Source: Desulfobacteraceae bacterium
GTDB taxonomy: Bacteria; Desulfobacterota; Desulfobacteria; Desulfobacterales; Desulfobacteraceae
Assembly: GCA_030638935.1 (NCBI GenBank)
Contig: DAOWDR010000643.1
Coordinates: 1 to 8,033, forward strand
DNA: 8,033 bases
Direction of reading: 5' to 3'
In this document: positions 1 to 6,511 of the stretch, piece by piece
Layout: the number at the start of each line of letters is the position of its first letter
Position numbering within the stretch: position 1 is the first letter of the stretch
Position numbers and translations under genes: made by a program
Notes under the pieces: generated by a model
Databases searched by the model: none
The model's input: the letters and a program-made list of their open reading frames with translations, nothing else
Told to the model about the DNA's origin: nothing

Positions 1-794
1 ACAAGCACGTCTTCGAGTTTATCGAAATCAACACTGGTCTCTATGGTAATATCCTGAAACAACTGGGAATGTGTTTTTTTAACATCCAGGATCCTGCCTA
101 TTTTCAACCCCTTGGAAAATACCTGATCAAGCCCGGATGACACAATCATTTCACCCGCCTTTATTTCATCCTTTCTCAGGGCATAAACAAAGGTACATCT
201 GTCCTGATTATTTCCCTTGACCATTCCCCTAACCCGGGTATTTTGAACCAGGGCATCCACTGCAGAATTACGATCCGTGATCAGCAGCACCCTGGAATAA
301 TTGTTGGAGACTTTAATAATCTGACCAACAATCCCTTCTGAAACCAGAACCGGCGAGCCTTTAATAACTCCGTCCGCATCTCCTTTGTCGATCATAATAG
401 TCTTGAACCAGGGAGATGGATCCCTTGCAATTACCTGGGCCGCCACATAGGTATCCGGAACAGAGCTTGTAAAATTCACAAATTTTTTCAATCGTGAATT
501 TTCCTGCTCCATTTCTTCATATCGATTTTTAATTTCCATGACCTGGGACAGCCTGGCCTTGAGTTCGACATTTTCCTCAACCGCCAAAACCGCCATAAAA
601 TAGGTTCTCCAGATTGATTCCGTAAAACCGATTGTTTTGGTCACTATAACCTGGAAGGGAGATGTTATGGAAATGGCAATTCTCTCAAGGCTGCTAACCG
701 GGAGGGATTGCCGACTGGTCATTGTTATTACGGTAAAGTTGACCGCAATAAACAATGCCACTCCCATAAAAATAAACATTTTCCTTGAAAACAT
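1..794 (-). CDS. mreC: Rod shape-determining protein MreC (partial, C-terminus beyond window)
   Basis: MreC is a bitopic inner-membrane protein of the elongasome. It links cytoplasmic MreB to MreD and to the periplasmic synthases RodA/PBP2 during lateral wall growth. I translated the minus strand by hand: 264 codons are open from the ATG at 794 to the window edge. A short N-terminus is followed by one hydrophobic segment at about residues 7-25 (MFIFMGVALFIAVNFTVITM). A charged, Glu/Lys-rich predicted coiled coil spans about 72-105. The beta-rich MreC domain starts near 115 (YVAAQVIARDPSPWFKT) and includes GDADGVIKGSPVL, VSEGIVGQII and VSSGLDQVFSKGLKIGRI, all typical of the family. Family members are usually about 270-370 residues, so little is missing. 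The start lies 4 bases after the mreB stop with no clear Shine-Dalgarno, suggesting translational coupling to mreB. An in-frame ATG at codon 6 (779) is an alternative start. Recognition of the family is secure. Confidence 0.95.
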   Translation of the reverse strand, partial: MFSRKMFIFMGVALFIAVNFTVITMTSRQSLPVSSLERIAISITSPFQVIVTKTIGFTESIWRTYFMAVLAVEENVELKARLSQVMEIKNRYEEMEQENSRLKKFVNFTSSVPDTYVAAQVIARDPSPWFKTIMIDKGDADGVIKGSPVLVSEGIVGQIIKVSNNYSRVLLITDRNSAVDALVQNTRVRGMVKGNNQDRCTFVYALRKDEIKAGEMIVSSGLDQVFSKGLKIGRILDVKKTHSQLFQDITIETSVDFDKLEDVL

Positions 795-798
795 TTAA

Positions 799-1845
799 TC
801 AGCTTATGACCACTTCTTTTAAGATATCGATACAATCAAGGGCTTTGCCACAGCCTAAGGCCACAGTTGATAAGGGATCATCTGTTACTACTATGGGAAG
901 CCCTGTTTTTTCCTTAAGCAATTTATCAAGATTTTTTAAGAGTGCTCCGCCCCCTGTCAATACAATCCCTGAATCAACAATATCAGCTGCCAGTTCCGGC
1001 GGGGTCTGTTCCAGGGCGATACGGACGGTTTCAACAATGGCGTCAATCTGTTCTGAAATGGCAACTCTTACTTCTTCGGAATCAATGGCCAGAATTTTGG
1101 GAATCCCTGATACAAGATCCCGTCCTTTTACCTCAATGGTTTCAAGATTTTCAGAATCCGGGTAGGCATTACCAATGGTGGTTTTTATAATTTCCGCAGT
1201 CCGCTCACCAATTAACAGGTTGTACTTACGCTTGATATGCTGACTAATGGAGGCATCCATTTTATCCCCGGCAACCCTGAGCGATTGTGTATATACGACT
1301 CCGGCAAGGGAGATAACAGCCACTTCCGTGGTTCCACCGCCAATATCCACAACCATGTTACAGGTAGGCTCGGTTATGGGCAGCCCTGCACCAATTGCGG
1401 CAGCCATGGGTTCCTCAATGAGAAAAACTTCCCTGGCGCCTGCAGATTCTGCAGATTCCCGGACCGCCCTCTTTTCAACCTGGGTAATTCCCGAAGGCAC
1501 GGCAATGATGATTCTGGGGCGAACAAGGGTTTTTCGATTATTATGAACTTTACGGATAAAATGTTTTAACATGGCTTCGGTGACTTCAAAATCAGCGATC
1601 ACCCCGTCTCTCATGGGTCGAATGGCCACAATATTCCCCGGGGTCCTGCCAAGCATCCGCTTTGCTTCCACTCCCACAGCCAACACCTTGTTTTTTGCCC
1701 GGCCGTCGGTTCTGACAGCTACAACAGAAGGCTCGCTCAACACGATTCCTTTTCCCTTTACATAAACAAGTGTGTTTGCAGTTCCAAGATCAATGGCAAG
1801 ATCATTGGAAAAAGCTCCCAGCAAAGAATCAGTTATAAAGTTCAT
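799..1845 (-). CDS. mreB: Rod shape-determining protein MreB (bacterial actin)
   Basis: MreB is an actin-like ATPase that forms membrane-bound filaments on the inner face of the cytoplasmic membrane and guides lateral peptidoglycan synthesis. The 348-residue product is full length for the family (about 330-350). The phosphate-1 loop is at about residues 18-25 (IDLGTANT), phosphate-2 at 167-174 (DIGGGTTE) and the adenosine-binding motif at 295-303 (VLTGGGALL). EEPMAAAIGAGLPI at 144-157 and RPMRDGVIADFEVTEAML at 76-93 are also hallmark stretches. The N-terminus (NFITDSLLGAF) could act as the membrane-binding amphipathic segment. The start at 1845 is supported by an AAGAGG ribosome binding site 4 bases upstream. 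mreC follows after 4 bases, so the two are co-transcribed. The 126-base upstream gap suggests its own promoter. Nothing in the sequence suggests damage. Confidence 0.98.
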   Translation of the reverse strand: MNFITDSLLGAFSNDLAIDLGTANTLVYVKGKGIVLSEPSVVAVRTDGRAKNKVLAVGVEAKRMLGRTPGNIVAIRPMRDGVIADFEVTEAMLKHFIRKVHNNRKTLVRPRIIIAVPSGITQVEKRAVRESAESAGAREVFLIEEPMAAAIGAGLPITEPTCNMVVDIGGGTTEVAVISLAGVVYTQSLRVAGDKMDASISQHIKRKYNLLIGERTAEIIKTTIGNAYPDSENLETIEVKGRDLVSGIPKILAIDSEEVRVAISEQIDAIVETVRIALEQTPPELAADIVDSGIVLTGGGALLKNLDKLLKEKTGLPIVVTDDPLSTVALGCGKALDCIDILKEVVIS

Positions 1846-1896
1846 TTAACCTCTTTTAAAAAATTATATTTTCCCATTGTTAACACAAATATTGCA

Positions 1897-1926
1897 GATA
1901 TAGCATTGAAAGGTATTTGCTAACAA
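1897..1926 (-). promoter_or_regulatory. Possible sigma-70 promoter for mreBC
   Basis: On the minus strand a TTGTTA box (1921-1926) is separated by 18 bases from TATATC (1897-1902). The latter is preceded by TGC, giving an extended -10 (TGn) arrangement. Transcription would start about 45 bases upstream of the mreB ATG. The match is imperfect: the last base of the -10 is C. A perfect TATAAT at 1863-1868 is a competing -10, but it has no -35 at proper spacing and would leave a leader of only about 11 bases. Position in the only sizeable gap before mreB is the main support. Confidence 0.3.
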
Positions 1927-1934
1927 AAATGACC

Positions 1935-1956
1935 GATTTTTACAAGACTAAAAATC
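1935..1956. repeat. AT-rich inverted repeat between the hydrolase gene and mreB
   Basis: The arms GATTTTTA (1935-1942) and TAAAAATC (1949-1956) are perfect inverse complements, 8 bp, around a 6-base loop. The hairpin lies 16 bases after the stop codon of the serine hydrolase gene. It could be a weak transcription terminator for the rarD-ldcA operon. However, the stem has only two G-C pairs, and the T run that follows on the minus strand (ATTTTTG) is separated from the stem by several bases. It may instead be chance in AT-rich DNA. Confidence 0.3.
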
Positions 1957-1971
1957 TCAAGACATAATAAA

Positions 1972-3078
1972 TTATCCAAAAATAAGGGAAACCAAGTCAT
2001 GGAGCCTGGGCCGAAATTTTTTAATTTTCTGATTGGCCCGGGATGGGTGAACCCGATTTGTCAACAAAACAACTATCAATCCTGAATCAGGGTCCAGCCA
2101 AAAAGATGTGCCTGTAAACCCCAGATGCCCCACGGAAAGACTGGAAAAAAAACTTCCGGAAGATGAATTGAGTTTGGAGGGGGTATCAAATCCAGCTACG
2201 TAATCCCTGCCTTGTTCTTGACGGACAAAGGATGCAATAACTCCTGGATTTAATACAATGGTTGATCTGTGGCAGAGGGCATTAAGAATTTCACAGCAGA
2301 GAACATGAATTGATGCGGCACTCCCAAAAAGGCCGGCATGCCCCTCTATACCACCGGCAGCCCAGGCATTATCATCATCCACTTCTCCGGTCAGGGTTTT
2401 CCTGCGCCAGGGACAGGTTTGGGTTGACACCAGACGCTCATTTTTGATTGGTTCCCCTGCCAGATCCATGAAAAACAGATCCCTGATCCCCAGGGGCTCA
2501 TATATTTGTTCCCAAACAAATCGGTCCAGTCTTTGCCCGGAAATGGTCTCAATCACCCAGGACAGGAACATGTATCCCAAATCGCTGTAAACCTGTTGAT
2601 CTCCCGGTTCAGCATCAAGGGGTTCTGCGACAATCAAGTTGCGCAATAATTGCCGGGGCCTGTAATTTCCACTGGCCTGTTCCTTAATTATGGAGGTAAA
2701 AAATTCTCTGTGGGCAGGCAGACCCGAGGTATGACGAAGGAGCATATCGATGGAAATTTTTGCCTTGGGGGTTTGTTGAACCATGGGAAGAACATCCCCC
2801 AGCACAGTATCAAGGGAGACCCTGCCCTCTTTCACCAAAAGGGAGACTGCAAGGGCTGTGGCCAAAGGTTTGGTCAGGGATGCCAGATCAAAAACAGCGT
2901 TTCTTTGCATGGGGCACTGATCCATCAAATTTGCCACACCATAGGCCCCATGAAACAAAACATCATTGCCCCTTGCACATAATAAAACAGCTCCGGGAAA
3001 TACCGATTCCTCAACCCCGGCTGTCATCATTTTGTCAATGGCTGGATATTTCAGCAAATGTTTCACCAAATCTTTCAT
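1972..3078 (-). CDS. Serine hydrolase, beta-lactamase (class C)/EstB-like family
   Basis: A penicillin-binding/beta-lactamase-fold serine hydrolase (Pfam Beta-lactamase, PF00144), 368 residues from the start chosen here. The nucleophile motif SxxK is SLTK at 67-70, in FDLASLTKPLATAL. The second motif is YSD at 164-166 (YxN-like, with Asp as in many esterase-type members). HxG is at 318-320 in GHLGFTGTSFWLDPDSG. NAWAAGGIEGHAGLFGSA at 237-254 is also characteristic of the family. Substrate cannot be read from sequence: a D-alanyl peptide, a beta-lactam-like amide or a carboxyl ester are all possible. The start at 3078 is preferred over the ATG at 3093, because it forms an ATGA overlap with the ldcA stop and has GGAAGG 7 bases upstream, a motif the longer form would bury in its coding sequence. 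No signal peptide is visible, so a cytoplasmic enzyme is expected. Its coupling to ldcA suggests action on murein fragments, which is inference. Confidence 0.9.
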   Translation of the reverse strand: MKDLVKHLLKYPAIDKMMTAGVEESVFPGAVLLCARGNDVLFHGAYGVANLMDQCPMQRNAVFDLASLTKPLATALAVSLLVKEGRVSLDTVLGDVLPMVQQTPKAKISIDMLLRHTSGLPAHREFFTSIIKEQASGNYRPRQLLRNLIVAEPLDAEPGDQQVYSDLGYMFLSWVIETISGQRLDRFVWEQIYEPLGIRDLFFMDLAGEPIKNERLVSTQTCPWRRKTLTGEVDDDNAWAAGGIEGHAGLFGSAASIHVLCCEILNALCHRSTIVLNPGVIASFVRQEQGRDYVAGFDTPSKLNSSSGSFFSSLSVGHLGFTGTSFWLDPDSGLIVVLLTNRVHPSRANQKIKKFRPRLHDLVSLIFG

Positions 3079-3953
3079 TGGATAGCCTTCCATTTTAGCT
3101 GCCTGCCTGATGTATCCAGCACAACGTCCAGCCCCATTGTCAGAGACAAATTCAGATCTCCGTGGCCTGCGGCAAGCCCCATTAGAAGAGGTATCCCATC
3201 AAATATTTCTTTAAGAATCCGGGGTATATACTCCTGGTTCTCACAATTCTCAAATGATCCGGTAACAACTCCTTGTATCCCAAGGAACATGCCTGCCATT
3301 TTCATCTGGGACAGCATCCGGTCGATCTTATAAGCCGGCTCCCCCACATCTTCAAAAAAGAGCACCCCTCCGGTAAAATCCGGTTGAAATGGAGTACCAG
3401 TCAAATGGCTCAGGGTGGCCATATTACCACCCACAAGTTTTCCCTCGGCCTGTCCCGGTTCCAGACAAAGGCCTTTGATCAGAATATCCCCTGGAAGCTC
3501 TGTTATGGCCTGGTAGAAAGAAGAAATGGTCCTGGACTCCCCCTTGGCAAGTGATACCAGATTAGGTCCATGGACCGCAGCAAATTGAGTTTGTTGAATC
3601 ATCGTCGTTAACAGGGCTGTGGCATCTGAAAACCCAATGACCAATTTAGGATTTTTCCGAATCATTTTCCAGTCCAGGTAATCCAGGATTCGCATGGCGC
3701 CAAATCCGCCCCTGGCAGCTATGATCCCCTTTATCCCGGGATCTGCAAACAGCTCATTAACAACTGCAGCCCGGCATGAGTCATCACCGGCAAGATACCT
3801 TTCTTTTTCAAAAATTGCCCGGGGCACATGGACCTTAAAACCCAAATTTTTAAGACAATCAATGCCCTTGTTTAATTTTTTGTCATCAAACCGGGCAGAA
3901 GGAGCAGCCACCCCAATTGTATCCCCTTTTTTCAATGGGTAAAATCTTTTCAT
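3075..3953 (-). CDS. ldcA: LD-carboxypeptidase (muramoyltetrapeptide carboxypeptidase, S66 family)
   Basis: LdcA removes the terminal D-Ala from murein tetrapeptides in the cytoplasm during peptidoglycan recycling, so that tripeptide can be reused by Mpl. The 292-residue product has the S66 catalytic triad in the expected order. The nucleophile is Ser109 in GFSDATALL (107-115). Glu201 lies in LFFEDVGEPAYKIDR (198-212). His264 lies in GHGDLN (263-268). The N-terminal landmarks GDTIGVAAPSARFD (10-23) and AARGGFGAMRILDYLDW (79-95), and GGNMATLSHLTGTPF (175-189), also fit. No signal peptide is present, in line with a cytoplasmic enzyme. The stop overlaps the start of the serine hydrolase gene (ATGA), and rarD ends 25 bases upstream. 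A GGGAG sequence lies about 15 bases before the ATG, which is rather far. Translation may depend on coupling to rarD through a tiny bridging frame (see findings). Confidence 0.96.
   Translation of the reverse strand: MKRFYPLKKGDTIGVAAPSARFDDKKLNKGIDCLKNLGFKVHVPRAIFEKERYLAGDDSCRAAVVNELFADPGIKGIIAARGGFGAMRILDYLDWKMIRKNPKLVIGFSDATALLTTMIQQTQFAAVHGPNLVSLAKGESRTISSFYQAITELPGDILIKGLCLEPGQAEGKLVGGNMATLSHLTGTPFQPDFTGGVLFFEDVGEPAYKIDRMLSQMKMAGMFLGIQGVVTGSFENCENQEYIPRILKEIFDGIPLLMGLAAGHGDLNLSLTMGLDVVLDTSGRQLKWKAIQ
3086..3091 (-). promoter_or_regulatory. Ribosome binding site deciding the start of the serine hydrolase gene
   Basis: GGAAGG on the minus strand lies 7 bases upstream of the ATG at 3078 and inside the 3' end of ldcA. 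It favours the 3078 start over the upstream in-frame ATG at 3093, which has no comparable site. Confidence 0.7.
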
Positions 3954-3978
3954 TATTTTTGGTTCATTCTCCCAGGAT

Positions 3979-4854
3979 TCATGATCTTCGATTTTTAATT
4001 AATGACTCTGCGGCATATAAAAACACTCCGATCCAGATACATCCAAAGGTGATCAGATGATGGCGGGTAAATGCTTCCTTGTAAACGAATACACCAAGGA
4101 TAAACGCAATGGAAGGGGCTAAATATTGCAGGATACCAATGGTGGATAAATTAAGCCGTTTGGCTGCTGCCGCGAACCAAAGCAATGGAAGGCTGGTTAC
4201 CACCCCTGCCCCGACCATCCAAAGGGTTAATTCCAAATCAATGAAAAAATAGCTGCCAACAAAAATTTTCTTAAACAAAATATATACCAAGGCCGGGACA
4301 AACAAAACAATTGTCTCTATTAACAGCCCTGGTATGGGTGCAACCGGTATTTTTTTTCGAAAATAGCCATAAAAAGCAAAGGTGACGGCCAGGGTCAGGG
4401 CAAACATGGGCAGAGAGCCGTAGGCAACAAGGGAATAAATAACACCGGCCAATGCAAAAAACACAGCAATACACTGGAGCCGGCTGAATGATTCGCCAAG
4501 CAAAAGATACCCGATCAATACGTTGATCATGGGATTGATGTAATATCCGAGGCTGGTTTCCACCACCCGGCCCGAATTCACAGCCCAGATATAAACAAAC
4601 CAGTTAAAGCCGATCAAAAACCCGCTGAAGATAAGGCCTTTGAATTTTGAGGGTGTTTTAATGATACTGAAAACCTCTCCCCATCTTTTTTGAAAAGAAA
4701 TAATCAAAGTAAGGAAAATACAGGACCACACGATTCGATGACATAAAATTTCCAATGGACTGACCACCTGCATTTGTTTCCAATAAGCAGGCAAAAAACC
4801 CCATGCTGTAAAAGCAGCCAAACCAAACAGGACGCCACAAAGTTGTTGATTCAT
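3979..4854 (-). CDS. rarD: EamA-family transporter RarD
   Basis: RarD is an inner-membrane permease of the drug/metabolite transporter superfamily with ten predicted helices in two EamA halves. It is named for a chloramphenicol-sensitivity phenotype, and its natural substrate is not established. The 291-residue product is full length. N-terminal WGFLPAYWKQM (18-28), SPLEILCHRIVWS (32-44), ETSLGYYINPMINVLIG (99-115), FYGYFRKKIP (161-170) and ILQYLAPSIAFILGV (241-255) match the RarD pattern closely. Hydrophobic segments alternate along the whole length, with a basic C-terminal end (IKNRRS). The start at 4854 is supported by AAGGGA 6 bases upstream. It is the first gene of the probable rarD-ldcA-hydrolase operon. 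A link to murein recycling, for example as a permease for a wall component, is only suggested by position. Confidence 0.93.
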   Translation of the reverse strand: MNQQLCGVLFGLAAFTAWGFLPAYWKQMQVVSPLEILCHRIVWSCIFLTLIISFQKRWGEVFSIIKTPSKFKGLIFSGFLIGFNWFVYIWAVNSGRVVETSLGYYINPMINVLIGYLLLGESFSRLQCIAVFFALAGVIYSLVAYGSLPMFALTLAVTFAFYGYFRKKIPVAPIPGLLIETIVLFVPALVYILFKKIFVGSYFFIDLELTLWMVGAGVVTSLPLLWFAAAAKRLNLSTIGILQYLAPSIAFILGVFVYKEAFTRHHLITFGCIWIGVFLYAAESLIKNRRS

Positions 4855-4872
4855 ATGTTTTCCCTTGATCCG

Positions 4873-4901
4873 ATTCTGGCTAAGATAATCCCTTTTGCCA
4901 A
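4873..4901 (-). promoter_or_regulatory. Possible sigma-70 promoter for rarD operon
   Basis: On the minus strand TTGGCA (4896-4901, one mismatch to TTGACA) is followed after 17 bases by CAGAAT (4873-4878, two mismatches to TATAAT). The predicted transcript would start near 4866, almost at the AAGGGA ribosome binding site, so the leader would be unusually short. Offered as a candidate only. Confidence 0.3.
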
Positions 4902-4923
4902 TTGGTAGACTTGTTTCGTCTTT

Positions 4924-5223
4924 TCAATTCCCGATTCCTTGTTCTTTCCCTAATTTATTTCTGGTCTTTAATACACCCGGGGACCAAAACAGGCAATACA
5001 GGATACCTGTATTGTCTGTTTTTTTGAAAAACCCGAGCTTTGAATACAAAGGCTCATCGGCTGGATTTTGATTCCAGTCACTACTATCAAAAGATATAAA
5101 CGCCTTTATATAAGGAGCCTCTGGCGTTTGATGATAGACATAATGCTCGCAATGAAACTCAATCAGATTGGGCCAGAACTTTACACGTTCTTGAAATGGT
5201 TGACTGGTCGATCGGCTTATAAG
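4924..5223 (-). pseudogene. Start-less open frame of 99 codons, possible gene fragment
   Basis: On the minus strand 99 codons are open before a TGA at 4924-4926, but there is no ATG or GTG start, and an in-frame TAG closes it just upstream. The translation is not obviously low-complexity. It contains FWPNLIEFHCEHYVYHQ, YIKAFISF, NQNPADEPLYSKLGFFKK and LYCLFWSPGVLKTRNKL. The stretch NPADEPLYSKLGF vaguely recalls the late N-acetyltransferase (GNAT) pattern in which an Asn-x-Ala is followed by LYxKLGF. That resemblance is weak, and I do not assign a function. The frame overlaps the receiver remnant in another frame and contains the 13-bp hairpin, both arguing against a working gene. Either a decayed fragment or a chance open frame. 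Confidence 0.3.
4990..5025 (+). terminator. Strong hairpin with T7 tail (rho-independent terminator-like)
   Basis: The arms CAGGCAATACAGG (4990-5002) and CCTGTATTGTCTG (5006-5018) form a 13-bp stem with one G-T wobble and a 3-base loop. The stem is followed at once by seven T (5019-5025) on the plus strand. On the minus strand the same stem is preceded by A7 and followed by TTTT, so it could act weakly in that direction too and separate the MinD-like operon from rarD. No plus-strand gene ends here, so as a plus-strand terminator it is an orphan. Confidence 0.55.
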
Positions 5224-5293
5224 CTAATGCTTTTACCCCGATACTCTTGACCTGATCTTCAGAGATCTTTTTCCGAATTTGTTCGGAGACATG
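5159..5293 (-). pseudogene. Decayed C-terminus of a response-regulator receiver (REC) domain
   Basis: A minus-strand frame of 44 codons ends in TGA at 5159-5161 and reads VSEQIRKKISEDQ, then VKSIGVKALAYKPIDQ, then STISRTCKVLAQSD. This matches the end of a receiver domain: the beta-4/alpha-4 turn normally reads TGYSEQI, the conserved Lys-Pro after beta-5 is KPID here, and the last helix normally reads LARTVRKVL. In hybrid histidine kinases of sulfate reducers this block is often the C-terminus of the protein. There is no start codon, and an in-frame TAG lies directly upstream (5294-5296). Just before that, V-I-A can be read in another frame, as if a few bases of the TG(Y/F)SEQI turn were deleted. 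The phosphoacceptor Asp and the rest of the domain are missing. Recognition rests on motif memory, not a search. Confidence 0.5.
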
Positions 5294-5377
5294 CTATAAC
5301 GCAAAAATTGTTCGTACATTTAAAATGGAAAGAGAGTCTCCCCTTGGTTAATACCAATATGAAAAGAGGGGGGGGGA

Positions 5378-6508
5378 TCAGTCCTCATTCTGTTTTTTTT
5401 TCTTATAAGCTTCAAAATCGAGGGGAATGATAGGTGGCAGTTGTGGCGCTACCTGATCATTTTCGGGATCACCGGGGGCGGCACTGCCATTGGTTTGTTC
5501 TGTTAGAGAACGCCGAAATTCTTTGAATTCAGCAGACATATCGGTGATGATGGTGGTCAATTGATTTAATGATGCCAATACCTGACCTGACAGGGGATTG
5601 TCCCCTGTAGAAACAGGCGGTTTCAATAGAGGCGGCTGGGGAGAGTTTTGAACTGCGTCCGGGGCCTTGTTCGGTTTTGTTTTTTTCCTTTTAGGGAGTT
5701 TTAAGCGGGTCCCTGCAACTTCCATGTACTTTTCCCAAAATTTTTCAAATGTAATGTCACTTGTACCGGCACCTGGATTGTCGAGCAGAAATTGGGCCAG
5801 TTGCTCAATGCTGGCAGTTGCACGTGTCGAAGGATACAGCAAGGTGAAAGGACGCTGCCGGATGACCGCTGCGGACACAGATTCATCAGCTGGAAGGCAG
5901 CCGGCATAGGAAATTTCGATGGAAAGATATTGTTTCACCGTTTCGTTGAATTTATCGAATACGGCTCTGGCAAAGCGTTCGTTTTTCGCCTTGTTCATGA
6001 CCACCTTCACCGGATCGCGGTAGCCGTTCAAGGAAAGTACCTTCAACAACGAGTAGCCATCGGTCAGCGACGTGGGTTCGGAGGTCACCACCAGGAGCAC
6101 CTCTTGGGAAGCCATGCAAAAGGAAAGGACATTCCTGGATATACCGGCCGAAGTATCGAAGAACAGGACATCGTAGTCTTCCAGACAGGAGAAGGATTCG
6201 ATCAGTTGGGACACGCCCTCGGGCGTCATGGTAGCCAACTTCTCCACACCGGTACCACCGGGAATGATGTCTACGCCGCAGGTATCGTGGATCAGAATAT
6301 CCGAGATGCGTTTCTCCCCGTTCACCACGTCCTCCAGCGTATGCTCCGGATGAATTCCCATCAAAATATTGATGTTGGCCAGCCCAAGGTCAGCATCAAA
6401 AATGCAGGGCCTTAATCCTGCCCTGGCAAACTGAACCGCCAGATTTACGCAGATATTGGTTTTGCCAACTCCGCCTTTTCCGCTGGTAACGGTGATTACC
6501 CGTTTCAT
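5378..6508 (-). CDS. MinD/FlhG-like P-loop ATPase with long C-terminal tail
   Basis: A ParA/MinD-superfamily ATPase, 376 residues from the start used here. The deviant Walker A is GKGGVGKT at 10-17. The A' motif DADLGLAN is at 38-45. Walker B is LFFDTSAGIS at 115-124. SEPTSLTDGYSLLKVL (143-158) is typical of the FlhG/FleN/YlxH branch, which positions or counts polar flagella and similar machines. The start at 6508 is chosen because an AGGAAGGAA ribosome binding site lies just upstream. A longer reading from 6595 would overlap the preceding gene and add non-conserved residues. FlhG's usual N-terminal FlhF-contact helix (DQAxxLR) is absent. After about residue 245 comes a tail rich in Lys and Pro (LPKRKKTKPNKAPDAVQ, 271-287), then a helical, possibly coiled segment (about 306-338) and a basic end, rather than a plain MinD amphipathic helix. 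It follows the MshEN-like gene by 14 bases and is the last gene of its operon. The partner it positions is unknown. Confidence 0.88.
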   Translation of the reverse strand: MKRVITVTSGKGGVGKTNICVNLAVQFARAGLRPCIFDADLGLANINILMGIHPEHTLEDVVNGEKRISDILIHDTCGVDIIPGGTGVEKLATMTPEGVSQLIESFSCLEDYDVLFFDTSAGISRNVLSFCMASQEVLLVVTSEPTSLTDGYSLLKVLSLNGYRDPVKVVMNKAKNERFARAVFDKFNETVKQYLSIEISYAGCLPADESVSAAVIRQRPFTLLYPSTRATASIEQLAQFLLDNPGAGTSDITFEKFWEKYMEVAGTRLKLPKRKKTKPNKAPDAVQNSPQPPLLKPPVSTGDNPLSGQVLASLNQLTTIITDMSAEFKEFRRSLTEQTNGSAAPGDPENDQVAPQLPPIIPLDFEAYKKKKQNED

Positions 6509-6511
6509 GCA

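Larger units (their letters stand above)
4855..5377. other. Gene-poor interval between rarD and the MinD-like ATPase gene
   Basis: About 520 bases hold no intact gene on either strand. I can support a candidate promoter for rarD at its left end, a strong hairpin at 4990-5025, a start-less open frame on the minus strand (4924-5223), the remnant of a receiver domain (5159-5293) and a run of nine G (5368-5376). The overall picture is of decayed coding sequence left between two conserved blocks. Confidence 0.6.

Noticed and set aside
785..1765. Several plus-strand open frames opposite mreB
   Set aside because: They are antisense shadows of a strongly conserved gene and have no family features.
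4890..4955. tRNA-like D-arm string (CAATTGGTAGAC) with a following CAATTCCCGATTCC
   Set aside because: No anticodon stem, acceptor stem or proper T-arm can be folded; resemblance only.
5068..5250. Plus-strand 60-residue open frame
   Set aside because: It lies opposite the start-less minus frame and the receiver remnant, has no ribosome binding site that I can see and no recognisable motif; likely a shadow of decayed sequence.
5271..5284. Small palindrome CCGAA/TTCGG
   Set aside because: Five-bp stem lying within the receiver-domain remnant codons; explained by coding sequence.
5341..5376. Hairpin TTGGT/ACCAA with flanking CCCC and G run after the MinD-like gene
   Set aside because: Inner stem is only 5 bp, the outer pairing needs a large internal loop, and no T run follows on the minus strand; not a convincing terminator.
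5792..6415. 207-residue plus-strand open frame opposite the MinD-like gene
   Set aside because: Long, but it sits fully inside a conserved ATPase gene on the other strand, is rich in His and Gly as expected for antisense reading, and matches no family.
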